DNA from: Methanobacteriota archaeon
GTDB taxonomy: Bacteria; Bacteroidota; Bacteroidia; Flavobacteriales_D; Sanyastnellaceae
NCBI GenBank assembly: GCA_002723115.1
Contig: PBNL01000022.1
Location: 1 to 39,633 of the forward strand
Direction: 5' to 3'
DNA length: 39,633 nt
A program made the position numbers and the translations under genes. This document shows positions 10,401 to 17,891 of the stretch, piece after piece; the first letter of the stretch is position 1, and the number at the start of each line of letters is the position of its first letter. Below the pieces are notes generated by a model. That model ran no database searches and had not been told where the DNA came from. It saw only the letters and a list, made by a program, of their open reading frames with translations.

Positions 10401-11868
10401 GGGCTGTAAAACCGTCTTGGGCTAAAGTACCTACCTGATATGTTTGGCCATCTAAAGTATACTCATAAGCAACACCTAAAACTTCTGCATTGTTCAGCGA
10501 TTGCCTCAATGAAATGAAACCCAATCTAGAATTGTAAGTAAACTCAGATTGAGTCAACTTCCTCGCATTACCAACTCTTTCATAGTGTACACCTTGAGCA
10601 AATTGCATAGGCATAACTCCCTGAATAGCAGCATTGGCACCAGTGAAGCCCATTATACTTTCGTTGGAAACGAAGTCCTGGAAAATATCGTTGTTATAGT
10701 TATTTGCAGCCTTGTTAGCTGTCGGCACTGTGGTTGCATTGTCAGTCAATTGATCTACCGGCAGGTTTGAACTGATGTAATCTGGATGCTCACCTAAGTC
10801 TGTTACTGCAATAATATTTCTTACATCCTGAGTGTTTGCCTGTAGGTTCACTACCCAAACCTCTATTCTATTTATTATCACTCCTGAATTGGGAACAGGC
10901 AACGTTTCCATTGCTTCATCGTAATTTTCACGGAAGTATTGAGATAGGAAATAGTGTCTGTTTGCCTCGTAATCGTCAGCTCGGATGTTGAATTCTTGGG
11001 TTTGGGCTCCTCCCTCAACTTCGATATCTCTTCTCTCACCCTTTTGCTGGGAAATGATTGTAGAATTGTATAATCTTCCCCACTGAGTCTCCATCTTGAC
11101 ACCAAATAAACTTTGAGATCCAGTGATTAATGTTCCCTGAAGTGGAAGCGAAATATTACCCGCCTCTATATTCTTCATGATGTCATCTTCCTCTCCCTGG
11201 AAACCGATATTCATCTGGTTTTCAAAATCAAACAGGGACTCAGTGTTGTACTGTGTCCCAAGTTCAATTTTATCACCAATCTTTCCTGTGATATTAAGCT
11301 GAATCCTTTGATCAAAATCAAAAGTCGTCACCCTTCTCTGTCGTTCTGGTATTCGGGGATTTTCAGTGTTCGAGCTATTTATCCCAAATGATATTTCTGC
11401 AGAACCTTGTGGTATGATTTCAATTTCATTTGTCCCAAACAACATCTCAAACAGTTCGTTGTCGATTTCCAGTTTTGGTGCAAAGGCTCGATTAGCTTCG
11501 TCGTCTTCTTCCTGGAGCTGATTCCAAAATTCTGTCAGGTTACCAGATATATCGTAATCCAAAAACTCATCAAGTGTGAACAAAGACGATGGCCTAAATT
11601 GTAGAGTGTCTCCTATTGTCTGTTGAACTATATACTGACCAGAAATGGGGTCGTAAACAACTCCATAGTTGATGTTTTCAGGCCAATCTAGACTTATACC
11701 TCCTGTGTTTTCAACAGGATTGAACTCGTCTTCGCCGCCATGAGGAAGCGGAAGATCTATTTCAGTGGTATCAGTGTCTTCAGAAGTTTGGGCGTGTGAG
11801 ACTAGGCTGCATAATAGCAAAGCAAATAGGATGCCCCAATAGGCACTTATTCTAGCGATTTTATTCAC
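4414..11868 (-). CDS. sprA: T9SS outer-membrane translocon SprA
   Basis: The very large beta-barrel protein through which T9SS cargo crosses the outer membrane; it is also needed for gliding in species that glide. The 2,484-residue length suits the family. A signal peptide covers about residues 1-26 (LLCSLVSHAQ). Near the N-terminus the sequence PLQGTLITGSQSLFGVK and following segments match SprA, and the C-terminus is an alternating beta-strand pattern ending in Phe-Asn-Leu-Asn-Gln. Two low-complexity loops stand out: a Gly/Ser/Arg-rich stretch around residues 1660-1716 and a Glu/Lys-rich stretch near residue 1996. It follows ruvA by 12 bases and is followed by gcvH, giving the order maeB-ruvA-sprA-gcvH. 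The two sorting-domain proteins in this window are plausible cargo. Confidence 0.97.
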   Translation of the reverse strand: MNKIARISAYWGILFALLLCSLVSHAQTSEDTDTTEIDLPLPHGGEDEFNPVENTGGISLDWPENINYGVVYDPISGQYIVQQTIGDTLQFRPSSLFTLDEFLDYDISGNLTEFWNQLQEEDDEANRAFAPKLEIDNELFEMLFGTNEIEIIPQGSAEISFGINSSNTENPRIPERQRRVTTFDFDQRIQLNITGKIGDKIELGTQYNTESLFDFENQMNIGFQGEEDDIMKNIEAGNISLPLQGTLITGSQSLFGVKMETQWGRLYNSTIISQQKGERRDIEVEGGAQTQEFNIRADDYEANRHYFLSQYFRENYDEAMETLPVPNSGVIINRIEVWVVNLQANTQDVRNIIAVTDLGEHPDYISSNLPVDQLTDNATTVPTANKAANNYNNDIFQDFVSNESIMGFTGANAAIQGVMPMQFAQGVHYERVGNARKLTQSEFTYNSRLGFISLRQSLNNAEVLGVAYEYTLDGQTYQVGTLAQDGFTAPGALVLKMLKSSITQLDLNNGDPSPLWEGMMKNVYSMQAFGLSQEDFRLGVWYNDPSTGVDLNYIPRSPLDGTLLLQLLGLDRMDINTMPNPDGVFDYVDNAATQGGTINSQNGRIFFPSVEPFGDRLREEIEARVEDPNLASSLIATLVFDPLYDSTKTAAQQIPSLNRYYIKGQFQSQSSSEISLNALNVPEGSVTVTAGGVRLIENQDYTVDYNLGRVRIINDGLLESGQTIRVSLESNSMFNIQTKTLLGTRFDYVASDDFTIGATFLNMRERPLTQKVDIGDEPVNNTILGTDFTWQTESRMLTKMVDLLPFYSTTSTSTIDVSAEGAYLIPGHSRAIGSAGNAYIDDFEGSQSTIDIRSISRWFLASTPKDPSLFPESTFEASPIYNYNRAALAWYTIDPAFYSGSGLQDGQVSNDVRHDHRMRQILEQEIFPNRDYQPGTPRNIPTLDLTYWPDERGPYNYIPAEGESGLASGMTAEGGLQDPGTRWAGVQRALTTTDFEAANIEYIQFWVMDPFNEDSENTTGGDLYINLGNVSEDVLNDSQLEFENGLPSANNPDQPTQTSDLAVYPDPSIFNVVNAFDNSTGSYAMQDVGLDGLNSNDERVFFSEWLDGLESSGQLTAQALSEIEDDPSADDFQYFRNPDAQAADLNIIDRYKKFSRYEGNSDTGSPNGYPITSTTIPNTEDINEDITLGTIESYYQYKISMRPSDLGEINVGNNYITDVYTTLSQSATNSEQKPITWYQFKIPVREFESKVGAISDFRSIRFMRLFMKGWTQPVTIRFARMELIRGEWRKYIGSLAGAQEVEPEDPSATTFNLNAVNIEENGNREPVPYLTPPGIIREIDVAAVNARRLNEQSLSMEICDLADGDARGAYRNINYDMRMYRRLKMYFHAEPGANGEPLNDGDLTGFIRLGSDFDNNYYEYEIPLTVTPWYTSDDELIWPEENQMDIELKKLQLIKQARNESEQPVFMEYAEYDGVARISVKGNPNLSNVVMVMVGVRNPDKDTNVFSEVDDGLDKCAVVWANELRLSDFNEDGGWAAVARVNATLADLGNVNLAANMSTPGWGGLEERIQERQRETIKGIDANGTIQLGKLFPQKLGLQLPMYVGFSNQISTPQFDPLSPDQEISDLDLPTARLEKTESVNRLRSINFSSIKFNPQGSSRGNGGSRDRNNRGGDDAGGGAKDSKNSKDIVSSSRGGAIGGGMSGRGGAGGRGGSSQNSGPLSFLKISNFTGNYSFNEQYRRDINTEFELNVEHRGGLAYNWQNRPKNFKPFNKIKFLDNEFTKWLYDFNFYLAPKQVSVNTQMERMYQTSRIRNNTEDLLNIETPLLINTQVLKSWNWNRNYILKYDLTSAIKFDYSAQANALVGEPAGIIDREDSLYQSYVDTVITNLRNAGEVTTYNHNVNGSYKLPFDKIPLCNFISGDARYQSSFRWDRAPFTQDYLGATIQNSRNLSLNGQANFLKLYNRVPYLKKINNKRPKKRTNNNVSNERRDGFGNIEEEEEKEKREWNINPLEHILRFAMGIQNVSGSFSRNEGIMLPGYGEQARYSGFNSTLTAPGPLFLIGHQNTDLFGNRINDFAVDAAEQGWLVAEPTLNQQYTESFTETFNFRVNVEPIRHFKIELTANKTTSRNHQSFFRYDEAIENWAYQSPTETGNFSATVFSWPTAFIDDDENFNSEIWERLLDYRQTISSRLNDQTFNETEVDPETGYYAGWGGTSQDVTIPAFLSAYLGEDPSTVNLDVMKTKVAPNWRVSYDGLSKIPSLKKTFRRFNLNHTYRSTMSTSYTTNLQYEEDASGLPGAIDNGPEGNYISQRQFNTVSISEQLSPLIGLDMTIKTANNNEPQLKVELTRDRNVSFGLANYQITETKSNGIVIGIGYKFDQVRNPFIKTYGKLPIRMLKETDLLLRLDLNIRDNSTIIRKMEEEQNQVTAGQKLVSIKFSSDLEVSDKVTLRAFYDQQLTSPKISTSFATSNINSGFAIRFNLNQ

Positions 11869-11880
11869 CTATCTTCTCGT

Positions 11881-12474
11881 TTAAAGCTCCTTCAGTGCTA
11901 GTTTAATCAACCCTTCCAGCGCTATTGCACCTTCCGTTCTTTGAATAATCCCATCAAGAGCTTTATCCACGCGTTTTTTGTCAAAGCCTAAAGAAGTCAA
12001 AGCCATTAACGCTTCATTCTTTATTCTATTGTGCGGCGAAGATATTTCAGATAATGTCCCCGAAGACCCAGTTTCTACAGCAACTTTATCCTGTAGGTCA
12101 ATGATTATTCTAGATGCAGTTTTGGCCCCAATTCCTTTTACCTTTTTCATAGAGTCTACATCACCTGAAGCGATAACCTCAGAAGCAGTTGCAGAATCCA
12201 TTGCAGATAGTATCATTCTAGCAGTATTTGCCCCAACTCCACTTACGCCTACAAGTAGCAAAAACAGCTTTCTTTCCTCAGTTGATGCAAATCCATAAAG
12301 GGTTTGAGAATCCTCCCTTACCACCAAATGTGTATGAAGGAAAATGTCTTCCTGATCGGGAATAGTTTCAAATGTTGTTAGGCTGATCAAGACCAAATAT
12401 CCTACGCCACCACAATCGATCACTACATGTGTAGGATGCTTCTCAACCAATCTTCCGTGTAAGTGGTTGATCAT
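11881..12474 (-). CDS. ruvA: Holliday junction branch migration protein RuvA
   Basis: Binds four-way DNA junctions and loads the RuvB motor during recombination repair. In the 197 residues I see the N-terminal OB fold ([19 protein letters not shown]), two helix-hairpin-helix motifs (VGVSGVGANTARMIL and VKGIGAKTASRIII) and a small C-terminal domain that contacts RuvB. The start codon overlaps the maeB stop by four bases (ATGA type), so translation is probably coupled. Its partner ruvB lies about 20 kb away in the same window, in a different unit; no ruvC is seen. Confidence 0.97.
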   Translation of the reverse strand: MINHLHGRLVEKHPTHVVIDCGGVGYLVLISLTTFETIPDQEDIFLHTHLVVREDSQTLYGFASTEERKLFLLLVGVSGVGANTARMILSAMDSATASEVIASGDVDSMKKVKGIGAKTASRIIIDLQDKVAVETGSSGTLSEISSPHNRIKNEALMALTSLGFDKKRVDKALDGIIQRTEGAIALEGLIKLALKEL

Positions 12475-14741
12475 CTCGCTTTATTTTGGGCGTCGACTAC
12501 TGCAAGTCTTACCATATCAACAATTTCCTTTGCTGTCGAACCCTGTTGTAGGATATGAACAGATTTTTTCATTCCAAGAAGAACTGGTCCTTGTGCCTCT
12601 AATCCACCCATCTCCTTCAATAATTTATAGGAGATATTTCCAGCGGCAAGATTTGGGAAAATCAAGGTATTGACTCTTCGCTTATGTAAAATTGAAAATG
12701 GGTAGGATTCTCCTAATAATTCTTGGTTTATTGCGAAGTTTGCTTGGATTTCACCATCAACAATTAGATCTGGGTGATCCCTATGTAAAATTTTAGCTGC
12801 TGCTGCCATCTTCTCTGCATCTTCTCCTTTTGAGGAACCAAAATTAGAATAGCTCAATAAAGCAATCCTAGGTACAATTCTCAGCCTTCTTACAGCCTCA
12901 GCCATTAAAAGAGTAATCTCTACAATTTCTTCAGCTGATGGATTTACATTGACAGTCGTGTCTGCAAAGAACATAGGGCCTTGTTTGGTTTGCAAGATGT
13001 ACATTCCTGCAACCTTGTTGACACCTTCAGCTTTACCAATAACATGAAGAGCTGGCTTAATAACATTTGGGTAGTTTCTAGTAAGTCCTGATACTAGAGC
13101 ATCAGCTTCTCCTGTTTCAACCATCATAGCTCCAAAGTAATTTCTCTGGCGCATATTTCTTCCGGCCTCCAAAGCTGTGAGTCCGTTACGCATTCTACGG
13201 TCGTACAAAATTTTACCATATCTAGAACGCCTTTCAGCCTCTTCGTCTGAACGCGGGTCGATAATAGTAGCTGCACTCAGCTTGAGACTATTCTCTTCAA
13301 TTATCTCAAGTATTTTTTCACGACGTCCTATAAGAATTGGATGAGCTATCCCCTCATCAACAGTCTGTTCAGCTGCCTTAAGCACTTTGTAGTGTTCTGC
13401 TTCAGCAAAAACAACTCTCTTAGGATTCTTAATAGCTCTATTGCTAAGAGAACGTGAAAAATTTGTAGCCTGACCTAACCTTTTCAATAGTGTTTGTTCG
13501 TAATAAGTCCAATCTTTAATTGGCTCTCTTGCTACACCTGAGTCGATTGCTGCTTTTGCAACAGCTGGCGCAATTGCAGAAATAAGTCTTGGATCTAGAG
13601 GTTTAGGAATAATAAGATTACGTCCAAAAACAAGTGATTGCTCTTCATATGCCTCACTCACCTCATCCGGCACAGTCGCTTTAGCTAGAGATGCAATAGC
13701 TCTTACAGCTGCAAGCTTCATTTCATCATTAATGCATGTGGCCCTTACGTCTAATGCTCCCCTGAAAATGAATGGAAATCCTAGTACGTTATTAACCTGA
13801 TTTGGGTGATCCGATCTTCCGGTTGCCATAATGATATCTTCCCTAGCAGATATAGCTTCATCATATGGAATTTCAGGTTCAGGATTAGCTAAAGCAAAAA
13901 CAATAGGGTTTGCTGCCATACTCTTTATCATATCTGCATCAACAAGTCCGCCTTTACTTAAACCAAGGAACATATCCGCTCCACTTAAAGCTTCTTTCAA
14001 AGAATTGAATTCATTCTTTGTTGCAAAATCCTCTTTTCTTCCGTCTAAATCTTTTCTGCCTGAATGAATATGACCTTTACTGTCAAATATTGCAATATTC
14101 TCTTTCTTTAGACCGAGCATCATATAAAGCTCTAAACAAGACATTGCAGCAGCACCTGCTCCACTTACAACTATCCTAACATCCTTTATATCTCTTGCTG
14201 TTAGCTCAAGAGCATTCAACATAGCAGCTGCAGAAATAATAGCGGTACCATGTTGATCATCGTGCATTACAGGAATGTCTAATTCCTCCTTGAGTCTTCT
14301 TTCGATTTCAAATGCACCAGGAGCTTTAATGTCTTCAAGATTTATTCCACCAAATGTTGGAGCAATAGCCTTTACTGTTGAAACAAAATGATCAACATCA
14401 GTTGCATCAACTTCAATATCAAAAACATCAATGTCAGCAAATACTTTAAAGAGTACTCCCTTTCCCTCCATTACAGGTTTCCCTGCACTTGGTCCAATAT
14501 CACCTAAACCAAGCACCGCAGATCCATTACTAATTACAGCAACTAAATTGCCCTTAGATGTATACTTGTAAACATCGTCCGGATTCTCAGCAATTGCTAA
14601 GCATGGTTCAGCTACTCCTGGACTATATGCCAAGGATAAATCCCTATGTGAACTATATGGTTTCGTAGGGACTACCTCGATTTTCCCCTTTCTACCACGT
14701 GAGTGATAGTCAAGAGCTTCCTTTTTATTTGGAGATTGCAT
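12471..14741 (-). CDS. maeB: NADP-dependent malic enzyme with phosphotransacetylase-like domain
   Basis: Decarboxylates malate to pyruvate, giving NADPH. The 756 residues fit the two-domain MaeB family. The malic enzyme part (about 1-420) shows [23 protein letters not shown] and the nucleotide-binding [12 protein letters not shown]. The C-terminal part (about 430-756) is phosphotransacetylase-like, with [14 protein letters not shown] and MFFADTTVN. In MaeB enzymes this part is usually regulatory, often sensing acetyl-CoA, and not catalytic. The start is five bases after the stop of a T9SS-sorted protein gene, so transcription probably begins upstream of that gene. Confidence 0.96.
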   Translation of the reverse strand: MQSPNKKEALDYHSRGRKGKIEVVPTKPYSSHRDLSLAYSPGVAEPCLAIAENPDDVYKYTSKGNLVAVISNGSAVLGLGDIGPSAGKPVMEGKGVLFKVFADIDVFDIEVDATDVDHFVSTVKAIAPTFGGINLEDIKAPGAFEIERRLKEELDIPVMHDDQHGTAIISAAAMLNALELTARDIKDVRIVVSGAGAAAMSCLELYMMLGLKKENIAIFDSKGHIHSGRKDLDGRKEDFATKNEFNSLKEALSGADMFLGLSKGGLVDADMIKSMAANPIVFALANPEPEIPYDEAISAREDIIMATGRSDHPNQVNNVLGFPFIFRGALDVRATCINDEMKLAAVRAIASLAKATVPDEVSEAYEEQSLVFGRNLIIPKPLDPRLISAIAPAVAKAAIDSGVAREPIKDWTYYEQTLLKRLGQATNFSRSLSNRAIKNPKRVVFAEAEHYKVLKAAEQTVDEGIAHPILIGRREKILEIIEENSLKLSAATIIDPRSDEEAERRSRYGKILYDRRMRNGLTALEAGRNMRQRNYFGAMMVETGEADALVSGLTRNYPNVIKPALHVIGKAEGVNKVAGMYILQTKQGPMFFADTTVNVNPSAEEIVEITLLMAEAVRRLRIVPRIALLSYSNFGSSKGEDAEKMAAAAKILHRDHPDLIVDGEIQANFAINQELLGESYPFSILHKRRVNTLIFPNLAAGNISYKLLKEMGGLEAQGPVLLGMKKSVHILQQGSTAKEIVDMVRLAVVDAQNKAR

Positions 14742-14746
14742 TTAGC

Positions 14747-15517
14747 TTATTTTGCTACAACAAATCTCTTTGTTGAAATAGCAATTCCTTCTATATCTAA
14801 AGTTGTAAAGTATAATCCTTCAGATAGGTCTTCAGCATTTATAATTACTCTACCATCTGAACTAAGTGACGTGTGCCTTATAACTACTTTGCCTGTTATA
14901 TCCCTTGTGGTGATTTCTCCTATTTTTCCAGTTGGCACTTTATAGCTAACGTAGCTTTCCGATGTTACTGGATTAGGGTAAGCAGTAGAAATTGAAGCCC
15001 CTTCAAATAGGTTTGGTTTAACATCTTCAGTAGCAGAAACAACATATGTAATTGTAGCACATGTTCCAACAGCTTGGTTGCCTACAGGGTGAAAACAATA
15101 CTCAATTGTTGAAGTCCCTGTAACTCCATTTGGATAGAAATACGGTATGAATGTAGTGTCTACTCCGTTTTGAGGAATATTTACAAGGAAGCCAGAATTT
15201 GAATTAGAAGCATCTGTCCCATAGTTGTAACAAATTGGCCCCCAGCAAAACTTTTCAAATGACCCCTCTGCTCCTCCAACATATGGATAGTTATATGGAT
15301 CTACTACGTCTACAAAGTTTCTAGAGCACATCAGTTGCATAGTGCCAAACTGATTATTCGCAACATCCCAATGAGTAGAAATCTCGCCAGACTCTAATGT
15401 GTCCAATGCAACAAAAATTGTATCTGTCTCAACAGTGATTTCCGGTTGAGCAATTGCTTGTCCTGATACTAGAAACACTAGCATCAATAGCAGATAATTT
15501 ATTTTGGTACGAATCAT
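14747..15517 (-). CDS. Secreted protein with T9SS type A sorting domain
   Basis: A 256-residue protein of unknown function. It has a signal peptide (about residues 1-21, ending SGQAIAQ) and a C-terminal T9SS sorting domain (about the last 75 residues) with YPNPV, DITGKVV and GLYFTTLD, ending FVVAK. Such domains direct export through SprA. The middle region carries spaced cysteines (MLCSRN, FCWGPICYNYG, EYCFHP, GTCAT) that could form disulphides. The frame is open for 89 codons upstream, but the ATG at 15517 is chosen because it starts the signal peptide and sits five bases after a -7 box. It is the first gene of the strand run leading to maeB, ruvA and sprA. Confidence 0.88.
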   Translation of the reverse strand: MIRTKINYLLLMLVFLVSGQAIAQPEITVETDTIFVALDTLESGEISTHWDVANNQFGTMQLMCSRNFVDVVDPYNYPYVGGAEGSFEKFCWGPICYNYGTDASNSNSGFLVNIPQNGVDTTFIPYFYPNGVTGTSTIEYCFHPVGNQAVGTCATITYVVSATEDVKPNLFEGASISTAYPNPVTSESYVSYKVPTGKIGEITTRDITGKVVIRHTSLSSDGRVIINAEDLSEGLYFTTLDIEGIAISTKRFVVAK

Positions 15518-15522
15518 GTATG

Positions 15523-15530
15523 CGAAGTTA
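15523..15530 (-). promoter_or_regulatory. Predicted -7 box for the T9SS-protein/maeB/ruvA/sprA unit
   Basis: The reverse strand reads TAACTTCG, then CATAC, then ATG. The box is one base from TAnnTTTG. With a five-base spacer the transcript is predicted to be leaderless or nearly so. No -33 TTG is visible. It may drive the whole block down to gcvH. Confidence 0.5.
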
Positions 15531-15587
15531 AGACATACTAAATGAGTAGAATGCCTTTTCTTTGCAACATATCTCAAAAACAAGAAA

Positions 15588-16076
15588 ATGAAACATCTAT
15601 ACTTTGCATTGATTCTCCTTGTGGGAATGAGCACAAGTGTTATCGCACAAAACGTAGCTTCAGTAAACCTTAAGAACTTAGAGGGTATGACTGTAAATCC
15701 TTCGGATTTAGTGGGAAAGGGACACCCAACTGTGATTTGCTTTTGGGCTACTTGGTGCAGCCCATGTAAAAGGGAATTGAACAATTACATGGATTACTAT
15801 GTTGATTGGCAGGACGAAACTGGAGTTGAGATTATAGCTGTAAGTATTGATGATTCTCGTTCTATGAGTCGCGTTGCTCCTTTTGTTACTAGCTCAGGTT
15901 GGGAATATGAGGTACTTCTTGATCCAGGGCGCGATTTTGCTAGAGCAATGCAGGTTATCAATGTCCCTCATACTTTCTTAGTAGATGGTGAGGGAAAAGT
16001 TGTTTGGACACATAACAATTATTCTGAGGGAGACGAAGAGGAGCTTTATGAGGAGCTACTTAAACTAGTGGAATGA
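15588..16076 (+). CDS. Periplasmic TlpA/thioredoxin-family protein
   Basis: A 162-residue thiol-disulphide oxidoreductase. It has a signal peptide (about 1-20, ending SVIAQ), a redox-active WCSPC at residues 56-60 and the cis-proline segment NVPHT in the second half, all standard for TlpA/ResA-like proteins. There is no lipobox cysteine, so a soluble periplasmic location is likely. Its stop overlaps the next start by four bases (ATGA), tying it to the barrel gene downstream. It is divergent from the T9SS-sorted protein gene. The redox partner is unknown. Confidence 0.9.
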   Translation: MKHLYFALILLVGMSTSVIAQNVASVNLKNLEGMTVNPSDLVGKGHPTVICFWATWCSPCKRELNNYMDYYVDWQDETGVEIIAVSIDDSRSMSRVAPFVTSSGWEYEVLLDPGRDFARAMQVINVPHTFLVDGEGKVVWTHNNYSEGDEEELYEELLKLVE

Positions 16077-17791
16077 GGAAGTTATTTTTATTCTTGTGTT
16101 TGGGGCTATCTGCTTTTGCAAGCTCCATAGCCCAAAACGAAGAACGCGAACCCGGTGTTGTCACTGGTAATGTTAGCATTCTATGGCAGTCTTACCAAGA
16201 GGATTCTCTAATTGGTGCTGTTGTGCCTCCATCTAAAACAGGATTCAACGCATACTCAAATCTCATTTACACTCAGGGTAATTTTTCTGCTGGACTTAGG
16301 TATGAATCATTTCTTAATTCTGTATTAGGTTTTCCTGGAAGATTTAGCGGAACAGGTGTTGGTTATCGTTTTGCTAGATATGAGGATAGAGAAAAGGGAG
16401 TTGACGTTACTATAGGAAATTTCTACGAGCAGTTTGGTAACGGAATGCTATTCAGATCTTATGAAGCAAGGGATTTAGGATTAGACAATGCTATGGATGG
16501 TATTAGGCTCATCTTAACACCTATTGATGCATTGAGACTCAAAGTTGTTTACGGTAAGCAGAGATTGGATTTTGAAGATGGATTAGTGAATGGTGATGGA
16601 ATAATTCGTGGGATTAATGGAGAATTGTCATACAACGAATTGGTTTCAAAATTTAATGACTCAAAACTTCGTGTTAATAGTGATTTTTCTTTTGTAAGTA
16701 GATTCCAAGAGGGTGGTTATATCATTAGAGATGACAGGATTTTAGAGCTCCCTGAAAACGTTGCAGGATGGGAAGTTGGAACTACTCTTCAATATGGTAC
16801 TTGGAGCGCTGGTGCGAGCTACACACATAAAATCAATGACCCATCTGCTGACAATGGATATATTTTTAAGGATGGTGAGGCTCTTTCGTATTTTCTTTCA
16901 GGAAACGTAAAAAGATTTAGCTTTTTACTCCACAGATCTACATCGGATAATATGAGTTTTAGATCAGACAGAGATCTTTTGCTCTTTGATGTTCCAATTA
17001 ACAATATTCCAGCAATTACTAAACCTCACACTTACAATCTAGCTGCAACTCTATACCCTTATGCAACTGTCATAAACGGCGAATCTAGCTTCAGAGGAGA
17101 ATTGTATTACTCGTTACCTAGAGGATCAAAACTTGGAGGTAAGTATGGAACAAAATTGAGCCTAGTTTTTGCAACAGCATATAGTCTTGACACGACTCAT
17201 TACGATGCACAGTCGACAGAGCGGATAGTTGATCTATACTATAGAAACAGCTGGGGATTTGGTGAAACTTTAAATGTTCAAGACATTAGTTTTGAAATCG
17301 ATAGAAAATTCACAAAGAATTTCAAGGCTAAAGCCATGTATATGAACCTAAGATTTAACACTCTTGCGGTTCCTGTTACAACAGATTACAAGGGAATAGT
17401 AGACGCAAACATAGCTGTTATTGAAACGCAGATTAAAACAAAAAAGCGTCAAAGTCTTAGAACAGAATTTCAAATTCTAACTACTAAGACTGAAGTAAAT
17501 GACGAAGGTGTAGAAGTCAAACAAGACAAAGGTGATTGGGCCACGGTAGTGGCAGAATACACTTGGAGTCCTCATTGGTTTGTAGGTCTAATCGATCAAT
17601 ATAACTTTGGAAATCCGGACGAAAGTAAGCGTATCCACTACTTATACGGTTCTGCTGGTTATATCAATGGCCCACACAGGTTAAGCATTGGTTATGGTAA
17701 GAGAAGAGAGGGTATTTTCTGTGTTGGAGGAGTGTGTCGTGCTGTACCTGCATCTAACGGATTTGAAGTGACATTCACCTCTAGTTTTTAG
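16073..17791 (+). CDS. DUF6029-like outer-membrane beta-barrel protein
   Basis: A 572-residue protein with a signal peptide (about 1-20, ending SSIAQ). Alternating hydrophobic/polar strands run along its whole length, and the C-terminus ends in aromatic Ser-Phe as in outer-membrane barrels. The N-terminal pattern (VTGNVSILWQSYQED, GNFYEQFGNGMLFRSYE) fits the Bacteroidota family DUF6029, whose function is not known. It overlaps the TlpA-like gene by four bases, so the two are translationally coupled. I infer that the thioredoxin partner may serve this protein or act in the same envelope process. It carries a CVGGVC motif near its C-terminus. Confidence 0.75.
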   Translation: MRKLFLFLCLGLSAFASSIAQNEEREPGVVTGNVSILWQSYQEDSLIGAVVPPSKTGFNAYSNLIYTQGNFSAGLRYESFLNSVLGFPGRFSGTGVGYRFARYEDREKGVDVTIGNFYEQFGNGMLFRSYEARDLGLDNAMDGIRLILTPIDALRLKVVYGKQRLDFEDGLVNGDGIIRGINGELSYNELVSKFNDSKLRVNSDFSFVSRFQEGGYIIRDDRILELPENVAGWEVGTTLQYGTWSAGASYTHKINDPSADNGYIFKDGEALSYFLSGNVKRFSFLLHRSTSDNMSFRSDRDLLLFDVPINNIPAITKPHTYNLAATLYPYATVINGESSFRGELYYSLPRGSKLGGKYGTKLSLVFATAYSLDTTHYDAQSTERIVDLYYRNSWGFGETLNVQDISFEIDRKFTKNFKAKAMYMNLRFNTLAVPVTTDYKGIVDANIAVIETQIKTKKRQSLRTEFQILTTKTEVNDEGVEVKQDKGDWATVVAEYTWSPHWFVGLIDQYNFGNPDESKRIHYLYGSAGYINGPHRLSIGYGKRREGIFCVGGVCRAVPASNGFEVTFTSSF

Positions 17792-17805
17792 ACATGCAAC
17801 CTTTA

Positions 17806-17825
17806 TTTAGGCTAATTAGTCTAAA
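17806..17825. repeat. Near-perfect 20-base inverted repeat upstream of a promoter
   Basis: The half-sites TTTAGGCTAA and TTAGTCTAAA are inverted copies with one mismatch. The repeat ends six bases before the -7 box at 17832-17839 and overlaps the place where a -33 element would sit. It could be a regulator-binding site or the base of an RNA hairpin after the DUF6029 gene; there is no T-run right after it. Confidence 0.4.
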
Positions 17826-17831
17826 TATTAG

Positions 17832-17839
17832 TATTTTTG
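17832..17839 (+). promoter_or_regulatory. Predicted -7 box for the thioredoxin/T9SS gene
   Basis: TATTTTTG matches TAnnTTTG exactly, with TTTAG 21 bases upstream as a weak -33 element. The leader of about 48 bases contains the hairpin TGCCT/AGGCA (17840-17856) near the predicted 5' end. It is then A-rich up to the ATG at 17892, as is common for well-translated Bacteroidota genes. Confidence 0.6.
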
Positions 17840-17891
17840 TGCCTGCCTTATAGGCAACTATTTGAATTAGAAACAATTAAAACATAAAAAC

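Noticed and set aside
12471-14741. maeB fused to a phosphotransacetylase domain as an unusual fusion
   Set aside because: This two-domain architecture is the normal form of MaeB.
15518-15784. 89-codon upstream extension of the T9SS-sorted protein
   Set aside because: It would overlap the divergent TlpA-like gene, bury the signal peptide and run through the promoter box at 15523-15530.
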